NCBI GenBank assembly: GCA_025994075.1
Contig: JAMQGV010000021.1
Location: 1 to 64,000 of the forward strand
Reading direction: 5' to 3'
Length of the DNA: 64,000 nucleotides
From: Vicinamibacteria bacterium
GTDB lineage: Bacteria > Acidobacteriota > Vicinamibacteria > Fen-336
Part shown: positions 7,788 through 16,867 of the stretch, in pieces
Layout of the letters: each line of letters starts with the position of its first letter
Numbering within the stretch: the stretch's first letter is position 1
Notes under the pieces: model-generated
Told to the model about the DNA's origin: nothing
What the model saw: the letters and a program-made list of their open reading frames with translations, nothing else
Database searches by the model: none
Position numbers and translations under genes: made by a program

Positions 7788-9202
7788 GCCAGAGCCTCCT
7801 CGCTGGCCTCGGCGGCGTCCTCGGGCTCGACATCGTCGAGCGGCTCGGGTTCGTCGTCATCAGCTTCGTCCGGCAGCCGCGCCGCCGCTTCGCGCACGTC
7901 GAGCTTCCCGGTCACCACGTCGGCAATCAGCCGCGTGCGGTACTCGCGGAGGAGCTCGATCTCGCGTTCAGTTCGCTCCATGGCAGCCCGCAGCTTCCCG
8001 GTGTTCTGAGCGGTCCATCGAAGGATCTCCGCCTGCTCGCCACGCGCAGGCAACGCGAGACGGAACGACTTGATCTGCTCCGGACTCAGGTGGGGGACGC
8101 TGATTCCCGTGAAGATCGGCGTCAGGTAGGTGGCGAAGGGCCTGCCAGCGAGGACCAGCGCCAAGAACTCGCTACACAGGTCGCCCGTCGGTCGAATGCG
8201 CGCAACCCGCTGCAGCAGGAGGGCAGGGAGGTCCTCCTCGCGGACAATCGCGACGCGTGTTCCTCCTTGGATGATCGGCCGGTCCATGCCAAGCACTATG
8301 TCGCCCACTCGGAGTTCGAAGGCTGAGAAACTCCCGCGCTCTCGTTGGGGCCACCTGACAACATCCGACCAGCGGAGTTGCCCTGGCGAGATGTTGATAC
8401 CACGTAGGAGCTTGACGTCGTTCTCGGCCTCGGAGAACCCCTCGCTCTTGAACGGAAACCCGGTCGTGAGCTCGATCACGCGTCCGAGGCGGAAGACTTC
8501 CCAGTGCGCGGGCACGTCCCCGAGCCAGTCGATGCCGGAGGGCTTGAGGCGGACGTTGGGGTCGAGGCCGCGGGTGACGGCGCGGTGGATGAGGGCCTGC
8601 TTCTGCTCCTCCAGCAGCTTGATCAGCTTCTGCTTGGCCCGGATGTACCGCCGAATCCGCCGGTCCGCATGCCCGAGAAACCGAACGATCGCCGCCTGCT
8701 CGGGGAGAGGCGGCAGCGGCACTACCTGAGCCCCGAAGGCCTCGAAGCGGAAGTCCGTGGACCGCTCGCGGATGCCTTTAGCCAGGGCCTGGATCCATTG
8801 ACTTCGCGCCATCTCTCGCGTCGCGAATGCGTAGTAGTGGGCATCGGCCAGCGGTCCAGGCTCACAGACGGCGTACACGGGCGTGCCCTTGCCGTCCGCA
8901 TCTGCAACACCCACGGCTCCAGCGAACGCGTCCATGGCGTGCACTACCAGATCGCCCCGACGAATGCCCTGGTAGCCGATCTCCTTGAGCGATTCGGTGA
9001 ATCCGCGAACACGCCGCTTCTTTCGCAGCGTCACGGTCCCATCGCGGAAACACGTCACCACCTCGTCTGAGGGCCGGACGGGTCTGTTCATCCTGCGGAA
9101 CAGCCACTTGGCGCGCTCCGATCGCCAATGCTCCGGCACCTTGCCCAGCCACGGCACGCCGGAGTCTTTCGTCCGCGGGTAGGGCTTCAGGTTGTCGATC
9201 AT
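7784..9202 (-). CDS. hsdS: Type I restriction-modification, specificity subunit S
   Basis: 472 aa. HsdS carries two target-recognition domains that bind the two halves of a split DNA site and two conserved helices that set the spacing. Here the first half begins with SGVPWLGKVPEHW (about 14-26) and the second with SGIDWLGDVPAHW (about 217-229), the usual repeated start of each half. The helical spacers are near 170-210 and at the C-terminus (about 390-450). The acidic last about 25 residues (DEADDDEPEPLDD...) are not typical of HsdS. The stop overlaps the AlbA_2 gene and the start overlaps the small ORF at 9199-9390, each by 4 bp. Confidence 0.95.
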   Translation of the reverse strand: MIDNLKPYPRTKDSGVPWLGKVPEHWRSERAKWLFRRMNRPVRPSDEVVTCFRDGTVTLRKKRRVRGFTESLKEIGYQGIRRGDLVVHAMDAFAGAVGVADADGKGTPVYAVCEPGPLADAHYYAFATREMARSQWIQALAKGIRERSTDFRFEAFGAQVVPLPPLPEQAAIVRFLGHADRRIRRYIRAKQKLIKLLEEQKQALIHRAVTRGLDPNVRLKPSGIDWLGDVPAHWEVFRLGRVIELTTGFPFKSEGFSEAENDVKLLRGINISPGQLRWSDVVRWPQRERGSFSAFELRVGDIVLGMDRPIIQGGTRVAIVREEDLPALLLQRVARIRPTGDLCSEFLALVLAGRPFATYLTPIFTGISVPHLSPEQIKSFRLALPARGEQAEILRWTAQNTGKLRAAMERTEREIELLREYRTRLIADVVTGKLDVREAAARLPDEADDDEPEPLDDVEPEDAAEASEEALA

Positions 9203-9390
9203 CGGCGACGCCTCGGGGCCGGGGCGCCGTCCGTGAACGGGGCGCGCCGGAAACGACGATGGCGCTTGCGGTCGGTCAAACGCTCCAGCAGGACGCGGCC
9301 CATACTAAACGCAGCGTCTAACATGGGTCCGCCGGGCCGGCATATGAAACGCACGCCGACATTGCCGGTGAGGGCAGCCCGTTCAATCAC
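9199..9390 (-). CDS. Small Arg-rich ORF coupled on both sides, hypothetical
   Basis: 63 codons with a GTG start overlapping the stop of the DUF262 gene (GTGA) and a TGA overlapping the ATG of hsdS (ATGA). This perfect double 4-bp coupling is the main argument that it is translated, at least to hand ribosomes on to hsdS. The product is very basic at its C-terminus ([14 protein letters not shown]) with no recognised fold. It could also be a decayed remnant of a larger gene. Confidence 0.4.
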   Translation of the reverse strand: MIERAALTGNVGVRFICRPGGPMLDAAFSMGRVLLERLTDRKRHRRFRRAPFTDGAPAPRRRR

Positions 9391-11183
9391 AGCGCCTCGA
9401 ACCAGGCCTTGATCCTGAGCGCCATCAGCTTCCGGCGCTCCTCCAGGAAGTCGTCGTAGTCCGGGATCTCGCCATCGAGCATCGACTCCGGGATGCAGTT
9501 GGCGCGCAGGTTGGCCCTCAGCTCCCGTTCGCTGCTGATGCCGCCGTACTTCTTCTTGCCTCCGCTCACCTGCTCGGCAAGCTCCTTGAAGTACTTGGCC
9601 GGTGCCCGATCGCCGATCGCGATGTTGATCTCGCTCTGGGCCAGGACGAAGTTCCCGATCTGGTTGTATCGGCCGCGCGAGAGCCCCTGCGCCTTGAGGT
9701 GCTTCTTCGGGTAGACGTGGTGCACGTCACTCCGGTTCATCAGGAGGTCGAGCACCGTGATGTCGCGGGACAGGAATCCCTTGTCCCCGAGCTTCACCTG
9801 GGCTGCCTGGTAGCAGAGGAAGTACGGGCTGTTGGACGACGACGTGTCCATCAGTTGCGGCAGCATCCCGGTCCAGTAGCTCTCGGGCAGCTCGTTCTCG
9901 ATCACCACGTCGGCGTAGGCCTCGAGACCGCGGGCTTCGACCTGGCGGATGTCGAAGTCGAAGGCCGTCTCGGGACTGCCCGTGTAGCGGCCGCGCAAGA
10001 CGGACATGGCGTACCAGCGCCGGACCAGGCGCTCGAGGTCGGCGGCGCGCACGCCCTCGGCGCGACCTCGCAAGTAGAGGACGTAGGCGAAGTTCACCGC
10101 GTTTCGCCCGCTGATCAGATCGCTCGTCACGAAGCCCGCGGATCGCAGGATCATCGTGATGCGGTCGAAGTGCGTCTCGTTGATGAACGCGAGGATGCCC
10201 TTCTTGAGCCTGGCGAACGACTGCTCCGCGATCGTCTCCTCGAACTGCTTGGTCTCGAAGTTGCGGCCCGAGAGCAGCGCCACCAGGTCCTGCAGCTTGC
10301 CGCGGCCGAACTCCGACGTGAACGCCACGCGCAGCATGTCGGTGTAGGTCGGATCGTAGATATCGTCGTTGACGTCCTTCAGCCAGCGCATCTTGGGCAG
10401 GAACTCGGAGGAGGCGAACGCCTCGTCGTTCTTCTCGATGCGGGCCAGGAACTCCGGGGCCACGGCCAGGTGGCAGAAGTAGTCGATGGCCTTGCGCAGC
10501 AAGTTGCCACCGTACTTCTCGTTGACGGCGATCTTCGACATCGCGAAGTCGGCCTGCGACAGCTCGGCGCCAGCCGAGTTCACGCGGATGAAGATCTCGG
10601 TGACGGTCTCGATGTCGAGGTCCTCCGCCAGCTCGATCAGGCCGACGTGGTTGTTGACGATCTTGCGGAGCTTCTCGATGCTGGCGAACACGACGTCCTG
10701 CGAGGCCTCCGCGTTCTTCTCGCAGTAGTCACGCACCAGCTTGAGCACGCTGGCGGAAGGCGCGAAGACCTCCGCCAGGTCGTCGATCCAGGCCACGTCG
10801 CTACGGATCGCAGGGTTCGCGACCTGGAAACGCTCCTCCAGCGGGTGGAAGGCGATCCGGATCCGAAGGGTCTCGTAGTCCCTGGTCAGCACTTCCCTGC
10901 CGAGGAGGGCGGCCATCAGGGCCGTCACGCGTTGCTGGCCGTCGATCAGGATTCGTTTGCCCGCGGACGGGGTGCCGTCCTTCAGCCGGACCGTCGGGTT
11001 GCGCCAGGCGATCAGGTATCCGACCGGGTAGCCCTGGTAGAGGGAGTCGAGCAGGTTGCGGACCTTGGTCGCCTCCCACACGAACGGCCGCTGGATTTCG
11101 GGGATCGCGATCTCGCCCGACTTGACCCAGGTGAGGAGCGTTTCGATCGGGTGCGGGGTGACGGAGTAGCGCTGGGTGGACAT
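9387..11183 (-). CDS. DUF262/DUF1524 protein (GmrSD-type, ParB-like NTPase + HNH nuclease)
   Basis: 598 aa. The N-terminal DUF262 domain has [10 protein letters not shown] (27-36) and the diagnostic DGQQR (81-85), as in GmrS/DndB-like NTP-binding proteins. The C-terminal DUF1524 HNH-type nuclease shows [11 protein letters not shown] (486-496) and a downstream Asn near 511 (IGNFV). Single-chain DUF262-DUF1524 enzymes include type IV restriction enzymes acting on glucosylated or otherwise modified DNA (GmrSD, BrxU). Next to hsdMS it may guard against phages whose modified DNA escapes the type I enzyme (inference). The ATG at 11183 lies 1 bp after the stop of an hsdM relic. Confidence 0.9.
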   Translation of the reverse strand: MSTQRYSVTPHPIETLLTWVKSGEIAIPEIQRPFVWEATKVRNLLDSLYQGYPVGYLIAWRNPTVRLKDGTPSAGKRILIDGQQRVTALMAALLGREVLTRDYETLRIRIAFHPLEERFQVANPAIRSDVAWIDDLAEVFAPSASVLKLVRDYCEKNAEASQDVVFASIEKLRKIVNNHVGLIELAEDLDIETVTEIFIRVNSAGAELSQADFAMSKIAVNEKYGGNLLRKAIDYFCHLAVAPEFLARIEKNDEAFASSEFLPKMRWLKDVNDDIYDPTYTDMLRVAFTSEFGRGKLQDLVALLSGRNFETKQFEETIAEQSFARLKKGILAFINETHFDRITMILRSAGFVTSDLISGRNAVNFAYVLYLRGRAEGVRAADLERLVRRWYAMSVLRGRYTGSPETAFDFDIRQVEARGLEAYADVVIENELPESYWTGMLPQLMDTSSSNSPYFLCYQAAQVKLGDKGFLSRDITVLDLLMNRSDVHHVYPKKHLKAQGLSRGRYNQIGNFVLAQSEINIAIGDRAPAKYFKELAEQVSGGKKKYGGISSERELRANLRANCIPESMLDGEIPDYDDFLEERRKLMALRIKAWFEAL

Positions 11184-11184
11184 G

Positions 11185-11297
11185 TCAGGCCTTCCTGATG
11201 ATCTCTGCGAGCAACCCTTCGGTCTCCTTCTTCACAGCCCCAGGATGTCGGCGCGGGCCTCCACCAGCGAGCGCGGGGACTGGCGCTGACAGAAGTC
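11185..11297 (-). pseudogene. Relic of an hsdM 3' end (duplicate of 13445-13552)
   Basis: This gap between the J-domain gene and the DUF262 gene is a degenerate direct copy of the last about 108 bp of hsdM. A 22-bp block is identical (11210-11231 = 13467-13488), as are CCAGGATGTC (11240-11249 = 13495-13504), CCAGCGAGCGC (11264-11274 = 13519-13529) and AGAAGT (11291-11296 = 13546-13551), with unchanged spacing except one 2-bp indel. Read on the minus strand it still ends [14 protein letters not shown]-stop, against KETEGLLGEILGR-stop in HsdM, but the indel breaks the frame further upstream. It therefore marks either an inserted cassette or an earlier hsdM copy. Confidence 0.85.
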
Positions 11298-13442
11298 CTA
11301 AGACCACCACGAGGGGGCTCCCTTGACGACCGCGCAATGCTGTCGGGTCTCGACGCGAAGGCCGTCCGGCAATGACAGTACGCGGCGAAGCGGGTCCTTC
11401 GTTCGAACGGCTCCGACTGTTCGCCCGTCCGGCTCGAACCAGGTCACGGCCTTCCCCTCGAGCAAAGCAAACCCGCGGTCGGCGACGATGACGTCGCTCG
11501 CCGCCTCGACATCGACGAGAGCGACGAGACGATCCCCGGACAAAACGTAGAGACGACTGTCGGTGAGGATGTACAGGTGTCCACCACCGTCGACGATTCG
11601 ACGAGGAACCGCACCGATGTCGTAGACGCGCTCCGCATCTCCTGCGGGCGAGACCGTGACGACCTTGCCGGAATGGCCTGCGAGGAAGGCCTGTCCGCCA
11701 CGCCCGAGGTTCGCGGCATAGATCCAGTCCGCCGCCTGAGCCTCACCGACCACCAGGGTCATCTGCAGTTCGAGCCCGACAGTGGCGCCCGCAGGCCCCC
11801 TCACCTCGATCTTCTCGGCAGAGACGAGACGTTCATAAGTCACGCGCTCGACATCGGGCGCCGACACATCCGACAAGTCCGTTCCGGTCAGGATCTCCAT
11901 CGCAGACCGGAGTTCCTGGAAGCGTCGGGTTGCGGCCGGGTCTCCCGGGTTCAGATCCGGATGCCAGCGCCGGGCGAGGGCTCGGTACTGTCGCGTGATG
12001 TCAGCGGGCCCAACAGGGAGGGTGAGGTCCATCAAGCGCAACGCGTCTTGAACTTCGGGGGCCGTCGCCGTGCGCCCGGAACGATCAGCGAGTGAACGGG
12101 TCCAGCCCTCCCTCGTCGGCATCCGGAAGCCCCAGCAGACCTGACCGGTTGCCGCGTCAAGACACCAGGCCTCGTCCACGACGGTCACGAGGTAGCGCCT
12201 TCGATCCGTCGAGACCGCAACGCACCGCGTGTGGCTCTTGATCTGCGACGCGCCGATGTCGAGCCGCTTGGCTTGCGCCTGGAACTCCGGGAGATCCTGG
12301 AGCGACTCCAGCAGGAACGGGTCGAGCGTCTGTGAGTACCCGTGGAGCATGCCCTCTCGCGAGAGGAAGAGGATTCCGGTCCCATCGGCGTTGACGTCTG
12401 CCCGGTATGTGTCGTGGGCCAGCCCACGCTCAGCCACGATCTCGCCCTGAGCGTCCGTCACCCGGACGACGGACGGCGCATCTTCGAACCCGACGCGGTG
12501 CCCTTTCGGGTCGACCCAGTGCGTGAATCGCCCCGTGTGATGTACTTCCTTGTAGAAGGGGTCAGGACGCTCAGCACGGGACAACTTTCGCTCGTCTGCG
12601 ATCTGCCAGCCTGGGCCCTCAACCTGGAAATGCCCGGCGACGTTCCCGGCCGCCGAGGGCTCGCTGGCGGCGCGCGGCGCGGGTGCCAGGGGGAGCCGGA
12701 TCACGGGCAGCCTGGTGAAGTCGAGTGGGCGGGCCTTCGCAGCAGAACGGCGAACCCGCGTCTGCCGCACGAGGGCAGCCGGAACTGCCGACGAAGGCGC
12801 CGGTTTTGGCACTGCAGCGGGGGTTTGCACCTGTGCAGGGCGGGGGACCGCGTAGCCGGCCGGGTAGAGTTGATGGGTGCGATCCGTCCTGATCCGACGG
12901 ATACGGCCGCCACGTTCCAGCCAGCCCACGAGGAGGCCCAGGCGGGGCGCCGACTTCAGCCCGAGCTTCGTCTTGAGCCGTGATTGCAGAACTCCGGGCT
13001 CCGCGGCGACGACCGCCATGATGCGGGGCACCAGTTGCAGGTCCGCCTCTGCCTGCTCCGCTTCCGGGAGCCACTGCCGCAGTTCGGGGATGGCCTCCAA
13101 TACCGCCCGAAGCTCACGGAGCCCCTCGGGTTGTTCCATCACGGCCATGAGCGTGGGTGCCGTGTGAACGGCGTGCGAAGTTCGGATATGGAAGGCGCCG
13201 TCGCCCCCCACCTGCTCCTGCACGAACGCCGGCAGTATCGGGTAGGTCTCGCGAGCCGCTCGGATCGCGCGCGGGTAGTCACCCGCAGCCTTGCCTCTCT
13301 CGATCTCGAAGGACAAAGCAAAGTATTTGTCCGAGATCTCGCTTCTCCCAGGGTAGTGAACCTCCGGCATGTCCTGTTCGGCCTCTTCGGGCGAGGGCTC
13401 GCTCCCAATGCCCAGAGCGCGCTTGAGGATCGAGAAGACCAT
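11298..13442 (-). CDS. J-domain protein with winged-helix and beta-propeller-like regions, in RM operon
   Basis: 714 aa. An alpha-helical N-terminus (1-135) is followed by a winged-helix-like segment (about 137-195, LQSRLKTKL...LVGWLERGGRIRR) and a Pro/Ala linker (200-260). Then come WD/propeller-like beta repeats (about 275-440), a J-domain (about 463-520, QYRALARRWHPDLN, with the catalytic HPD at 494-496) and further propeller-like strands (540-714). J-domains stimulate the ATPase of Hsp70 partners. The ATG (13442) lies 2 bp after the hsdM stop, so it is co-translated with the methylase. It is bounded exactly by two copies of the hsdM 3' end. Function in restriction is unknown; I know of no type I RM subunit with this architecture. 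Confidence 0.85.
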   Translation of the reverse strand: MVFSILKRALGIGSEPSPEEAEQDMPEVHYPGRSEISDKYFALSFEIERGKAAGDYPRAIRAARETYPILPAFVQEQVGGDGAFHIRTSHAVHTAPTLMAVMEQPEGLRELRAVLEAIPELRQWLPEAEQAEADLQLVPRIMAVVAAEPGVLQSRLKTKLGLKSAPRLGLLVGWLERGGRIRRIRTDRTHQLYPAGYAVPRPAQVQTPAAVPKPAPSSAVPAALVRQTRVRRSAAKARPLDFTRLPVIRLPLAPAPRAASEPSAAGNVAGHFQVEGPGWQIADERKLSRAERPDPFYKEVHHTGRFTHWVDPKGHRVGFEDAPSVVRVTDAQGEIVAERGLAHDTYRADVNADGTGILFLSREGMLHGYSQTLDPFLLESLQDLPEFQAQAKRLDIGASQIKSHTRCVAVSTDRRRYLVTVVDEAWCLDAATGQVCWGFRMPTREGWTRSLADRSGRTATAPEVQDALRLMDLTLPVGPADITRQYRALARRWHPDLNPGDPAATRRFQELRSAMEILTGTDLSDVSAPDVERVTYERLVSAEKIEVRGPAGATVGLELQMTLVVGEAQAADWIYAANLGRGGQAFLAGHSGKVVTVSPAGDAERVYDIGAVPRRIVDGGGHLYILTDSRLYVLSGDRLVALVDVEAASDVIVADRGFALLEGKAVTWFEPDGRTVGAVRTKDPLRRVLSLPDGLRVETRQHCAVVKGAPSWWS

Positions 13443-13444
13443 GC

Positions 13445-15418
13445 TCAGCGTCCGAGAATCTCGCCCAGCAACCCTTCGGTCTCCTTCTCCAGCGCCAGGA
13501 TGTCTGCGCGGATCTCCTCCAGCGAGCGCAGCGGCTGGGGCTTGTAGAAGTAGCGGGTGAAGCTGATCTCGTAGCCCGTCTTGACGGTGTCGGGGACGTA
13601 CCAGGCGTCGGGGGCGTGCGGGAGCACCTCGCGGCGGAGGAAGGCCTCGATGCCGCCGTCCTCGAGCAGGGGCACCTGCTCGGTGTCGCGCAGGTCCGGG
13701 TCGGGTTCGTACTCCACGACCGCGGGCTTGCCTCCGATCCGCGTCTCGAACAGGCCGCGGAGCGGGTCGGCCGCCGTGCCCTTCTTGTGGATCTTGCGGA
13801 TCACCGGCGGCGCGTCCGCGACGCGCTCGGCGGTCTCCTTGAGCGCCTTCAGCTCCTTGGCCGCGTAGGCGCGTTCGGGGTCCAGGCCCTTCAAGCGAAG
13901 GGGGCGCTCGACGGTGACCTTCCAGTAGCCGAAGGCGGCGTTCGGGAAGATCTTCGACTGCTCGGTCTCCTCGAAGGCGAGGAACGTGTGGCAGATGCGC
14001 GCGATGTCCTCCTCGGCCAGCTCGCAGTTCTTCTTGCCGAGGTTCTTGCGCAGCGGCTTGAACCAGCTCGTGGCGTCGATGAGCTGGACGCGGCCGGCGC
14101 GGTGCGCGGGCTTGCGGTTCGTGAGCACCCAGACGTAGGTGGCGATGCCCGTGTTGTAGAAGAGGTTGAGCGGCAGGGCGACGATCGCCTCCAGCCAGTC
14201 GTTCTCGACGATCCAGCGGCGGATGTTGCTCTCGCCCTGGCCCGCGTCGCCCGTGAACAGCGAGCTGCCGTTGTGGACCTCGGCGATGCGGCTGCCGAGG
14301 ACCGACCCGCGCTTCATCTTCGAGAGCATGTTGGCGAGGAACAGCATCTGGCCGTCGCTGGTGCGGGTGACGAGCGAGTACTCCGCGTCGCCGCCGTGCT
14401 CGATCAGGAAACGCGGGTCCTTCAGGCCGTCCTTGCCACCCATCCGCTCGAGGTCGGTCTTCCAGCTCTTGCCGTAGGGCGGGTTGGAGAGCATGAAGTC
14501 GAACTCGCGCGACGGGAACGCGTCGTTCGCCAGCGTCGAGTGCTCGGGGCCGCCGACGATGTTGTCGGCGGCGTCGCCGTCGCCCTTGAGCAGCAGGTCG
14601 GCCTTGCAGATGGCGTAGGTCTCGGCGTTGATCTCCTGGCCGTAGAGGTGGGTGGCGACCTCCTTGCCGTGCTCGCGGGCGAGCTGCTGCAGCGTCTCTT
14701 CGGCCACCGTGAGCATGCCGCCCGTGCCGCAGGCGCCGTCGTACAGCAGCCAGGTCCCGGACTCGATGCGGTCGGCGACGGGGAGGAAGATCAGCTTCGC
14801 CATCAGCCGCACGGCGTCGCGCGGCGTCCAGTGCTCGCCCGCTTCTTCGTTGTTCTCCTCGTTGAAGCGCCGGACCAGCTCCTCGAAGACCGTGCCCATG
14901 CCGTGGTTGTCGAGCCCCGGGTGCCGGAGCTTCCCGTCGGCGTCGTGCACCGGGTTCGGGCTCAGGTTGATGTCCGGGGAGAGCAGCTTCTCGACGAGAG
15001 TGCCCAGCGCGTCGGCCCTCGACAGGCGCGGGATCTGGTTGCGGAACTCGAAGTTCTCGAGGATGTCCTGGACGTTCGGCGAGAAGCCGTCGAGGTAGGC
15101 CTCGAAGTCGGCCTTGAGCTGCTGCTGCGACGCGCGCGCGCGCAGGTCGCGCAGCGTGAACTTCGACGTGTTGTAGAAGGCCTGACCCGCCGCCTGGCGC
15201 AGCGCCTGGTCCTGGTTCGCGATCTTCGCCTTGTCGAGCGAGGCCTTCATGTCGAGCACGGCCTGCTTGGTGGGCTCGAGCACGGCATCGAGCCGGCGCA
15301 GCACGGTCATCGGCAGGATCACGTCGCGGTACTTGCCTCGAACGTAGAGGTCCCGGAGCACGTCGTCCGCGATGCCCCAGATGAAGTTCGCGATCCAGGT
15401 GAGCTGGCTCTGCTCCAT
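13445..15418 (-). CDS. hsdM: Type I restriction-modification, methyltransferase subunit M
   Basis: 657 aa. HsdM is an N6-adenine methyltransferase and with HsdS forms the modification enzyme. After the N-terminal HsdM_N helical domain, the SAM motif DGACGTG (227-233) and the catalytic NPPY (312-315) are intact. I chose the ATG at 15418 (MEQSQLTW...) because GGAG sits 4 bp upstream and the family starts here; the frame stays open upstream to 15496 with another ATG at 15430. Its last about 108 bp occur again, degenerated, at 11185-11297. It is the first RM gene of the operon. Confidence 0.96.
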   Translation of the reverse strand: MEQSQLTWIANFIWGIADDVLRDLYVRGKYRDVILPMTVLRRLDAVLEPTKQAVLDMKASLDKAKIANQDQALRQAAGQAFYNTSKFTLRDLRARASQQQLKADFEAYLDGFSPNVQDILENFEFRNQIPRLSRADALGTLVEKLLSPDINLSPNPVHDADGKLRHPGLDNHGMGTVFEELVRRFNEENNEEAGEHWTPRDAVRLMAKLIFLPVADRIESGTWLLYDGACGTGGMLTVAEETLQQLAREHGKEVATHLYGQEINAETYAICKADLLLKGDGDAADNIVGGPEHSTLANDAFPSREFDFMLSNPPYGKSWKTDLERMGGKDGLKDPRFLIEHGGDAEYSLVTRTSDGQMLFLANMLSKMKRGSVLGSRIAEVHNGSSLFTGDAGQGESNIRRWIVENDWLEAIVALPLNLFYNTGIATYVWVLTNRKPAHRAGRVQLIDATSWFKPLRKNLGKKNCELAEEDIARICHTFLAFEETEQSKIFPNAAFGYWKVTVERPLRLKGLDPERAYAAKELKALKETAERVADAPPVIRKIHKKGTAADPLRGLFETRIGGKPAVVEYEPDPDLRDTEQVPLLEDGGIEAFLRREVLPHAPDAWYVPDTVKTGYEISFTRYFYKPQPLRSLEEIRADILALEKETEGLLGEILGR

Positions 15419-15535
15419 GTCGCTCCGCATGCTTGCCGGCATTCGCGCGTTGGATGGGCTGGAGTATGCCACCGGGGCAGGCGTGCCCCGCCTCATGAGC
15501 CTGGCTTCGACGATCGACCCGCGTGCCCCGCCCCT

Positions 15536-15880
15536 CTAGTCCGGCAGGCGGGCCGGGTCCAGGTGGCCGACGAACGGCTGGGTCCGGATGTTCCAGAGCC
15601 AGAGCCAGCCCATCGGCAGCCACGCGCAGCCCCGATGCGACCAGCGGCCGTCGATCCAGCGCAGCATCATCGCGTGGCCGTTCTTGTAGTACAGCAGCGC
15701 GCGATCCCCGGCGCACTTGAACGTCGGCCGCTCCCCGGGCTCGATGGGCGGCCTCGGCCTGCCGTCCCAGTACCTCGGCACGCCGTCGCCGACACCGGGG
15801 AACGAGAACGTGACGGCGCTACTTCCGGACCAGCCCAACCCCGCATCCACGACTTCCATGGCGCCCTCCTCGACGGCCAC
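15536..15880 (-). CDS. Hypothetical protein, Trp-rich C-terminus
   Basis: 114 aa (105 if it starts at the ATG at 15853 region, MEVVDAG). It contains many Trp/Gly residues near the C-terminus (WLPMGWLWLW) and a KNGHAMMLRW segment. No family is recognised and no signal peptide is clear. It lies between the tRNA-Thr gene and hsdM, same strand as the island, 117 bp upstream of hsdM. Codon use is similar to the region, but it could be a remnant at the island edge. Confidence 0.5.
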   Translation of the reverse strand: MAVEEGAMEVVDAGLGWSGSSAVTFSFPGVGDGVPRYWDGRPRPPIEPGERPTFKCAGDRALLYYKNGHAMMLRWIDGRWSHRGCAWLPMGWLWLWNIRTQPFVGHLDPARLPD

Positions 15881-15946
15881 ATTGGCGCTGGCGCGGGCAG
15901 GCTTCCAGCGCGGGAAGCGTCATGGACACAGGCTGTCGAAGGGGAA

Positions 15947-16021
15947 TGGAGCCGACGGTGGGGCTTGAACCCACGACCTGCTGATTACGAATCAGCTGCT
16001 CTACCGCTGAGCTACGTCGGC
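15947..16021 (-). tRNA. tRNA-Thr (anticodon CGT)
   Basis: The full cloverleaf can be read on the minus strand: acceptor GCCGACG pairing with CGTCGGC, D-arm TAGCTCAGCGGTAGAGCA, anticodon stem GCTGA/TCAGC around loop TTCGTAA (CGT, reading ACG codons), and T-arm GTGGG-TTCAAGC-CCCAC. The discriminator is U and the CCA is encoded (15947-15949). The 3' end points into the RM island, the usual side for integrated elements. Confidence 0.95.
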
Positions 16022-16115
16022 GCGGCAGGGGATGGAAATGTACCAGAGGATCCGACGGCGCGAAAGGGCGCAGGGCCTGCGCCGGGGCGAGGGCGCCGCA
16101 ATCGGGCGATTAATC

Positions 16116-16144
16116 TTGATTTGAAGAACACTTGACCCCATACT
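16116..16144 (+). promoter_or_regulatory. Sigma70-like promoter, TTGATT-17-CATACT
   Basis: TTGATT at 16116-16121 and CATACT at 16139-16144, 17 bp apart, in an AT-rich spot 27 bp before the lipoprotein start at 16172. Confidence 0.5.
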
Positions 16145-16171
16145 GCTGAAGTCAATTCTCGGGAGGGTCGG

Positions 16172-16768
16172 GTGGCGAACTGGACTCGGACGGCGGCCCT
16201 GGCCGCCAGCGCGCTGTTGCTGGGAGCCTGCCAGACCCTGTACGAGGAGCTGCCGGGTGGCACCGGCGGCACTCCGATCGCGACGCCGACCCCGTCCGGT
16301 CCCGGCACCGCCGTGACACCCACTCCCACTCCGAGCGCCAGCGCCACCCCGACCCCGCAGGCGACGCCCACGCCCGCGCCGACGGCAACGCCGCCCCCGC
16401 AGACGTCGGCCGGATGCGGCCTGCCGCCGGGCACCTGGTCCGGGCAGGCCTGCCCCTACCTCTCGCCGTCTTTCCTGCGCGACGTCGACGCGGCGATCGA
16501 CCGCGTGGTCTCCAAGCAACCCGGCCTCTTCAACCTGAACGACCGGCGCGGCGAGAAGGGCTACTACGTGCGCGACGGCGACGCCTTCCACCTGGCGGTC
16601 GTGCGCGAGCTGGAGGCGGTCGGCCTGTGCGCGACGTTCGACGGCGAGGAGATCGGCGTCAAGGACACGAACGCCTCGAACGACCAGTACGACATCCACC
16701 TGTCGACCGGGCACATCCGGCGCGGGGACGGGATGTACCGGTCGACCTGCCGTCCCGCCTGGTTCTAG
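16172..16768 (+). CDS. Lipoprotein with Pro/Thr-rich linker, unknown function
   Basis: 198 aa. GTG start at 16172 preceded by GGGAGGG. Signal peptide with lipobox LLGAC (Cys at about residue 20), then a low-complexity Thr/Pro/Ala spacer (about 33-75) that probably crosses the periplasm or cell wall. A compact C-terminal domain of about 115 residues carries four or five Cys (CGLPPG, ACPYL, LCATF, STCRPAW) that could form disulfides. It ends ...RSTCRPAWF. Family not recognised; perhaps a surface-exposed binding protein. It stands alone between the tRNA and the nuo operon. Confidence 0.8.
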   Translation: MANWTRTAALAASALLLGACQTLYEELPGGTGGTPIATPTPSGPGTAVTPTPTPSASATPTPQATPTPAPTATPPPQTSAGCGLPPGTWSGQACPYLSPSFLRDVDAAIDRVVSKQPGLFNLNDRRGEKGYYVRDGDAFHLAVVRELEAVGLCATFDGEEIGVKDTNASNDQYDIHLSTGHIRRGDGMYRSTCRPAWF

Positions 16769-16867
16769 GCCCGGGCCCCGGGCGCGCACGAATCGCGCGG
16801 CCTGCGTTTCGGGCCGGAAGCGGCTGGCCGTCCCGTCAGGCGGAGCCCCGGGCGCAACGGCTGCGTC

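Noticed and set aside
11298-15716. 1472-codon continuous frame covering hsdM and the J-domain gene
   Set aside because: Only the part after 13442 encodes a sensible protein. Upstream of it the frame is a shadow of hsdM, which is in another frame; a fusion is not real.
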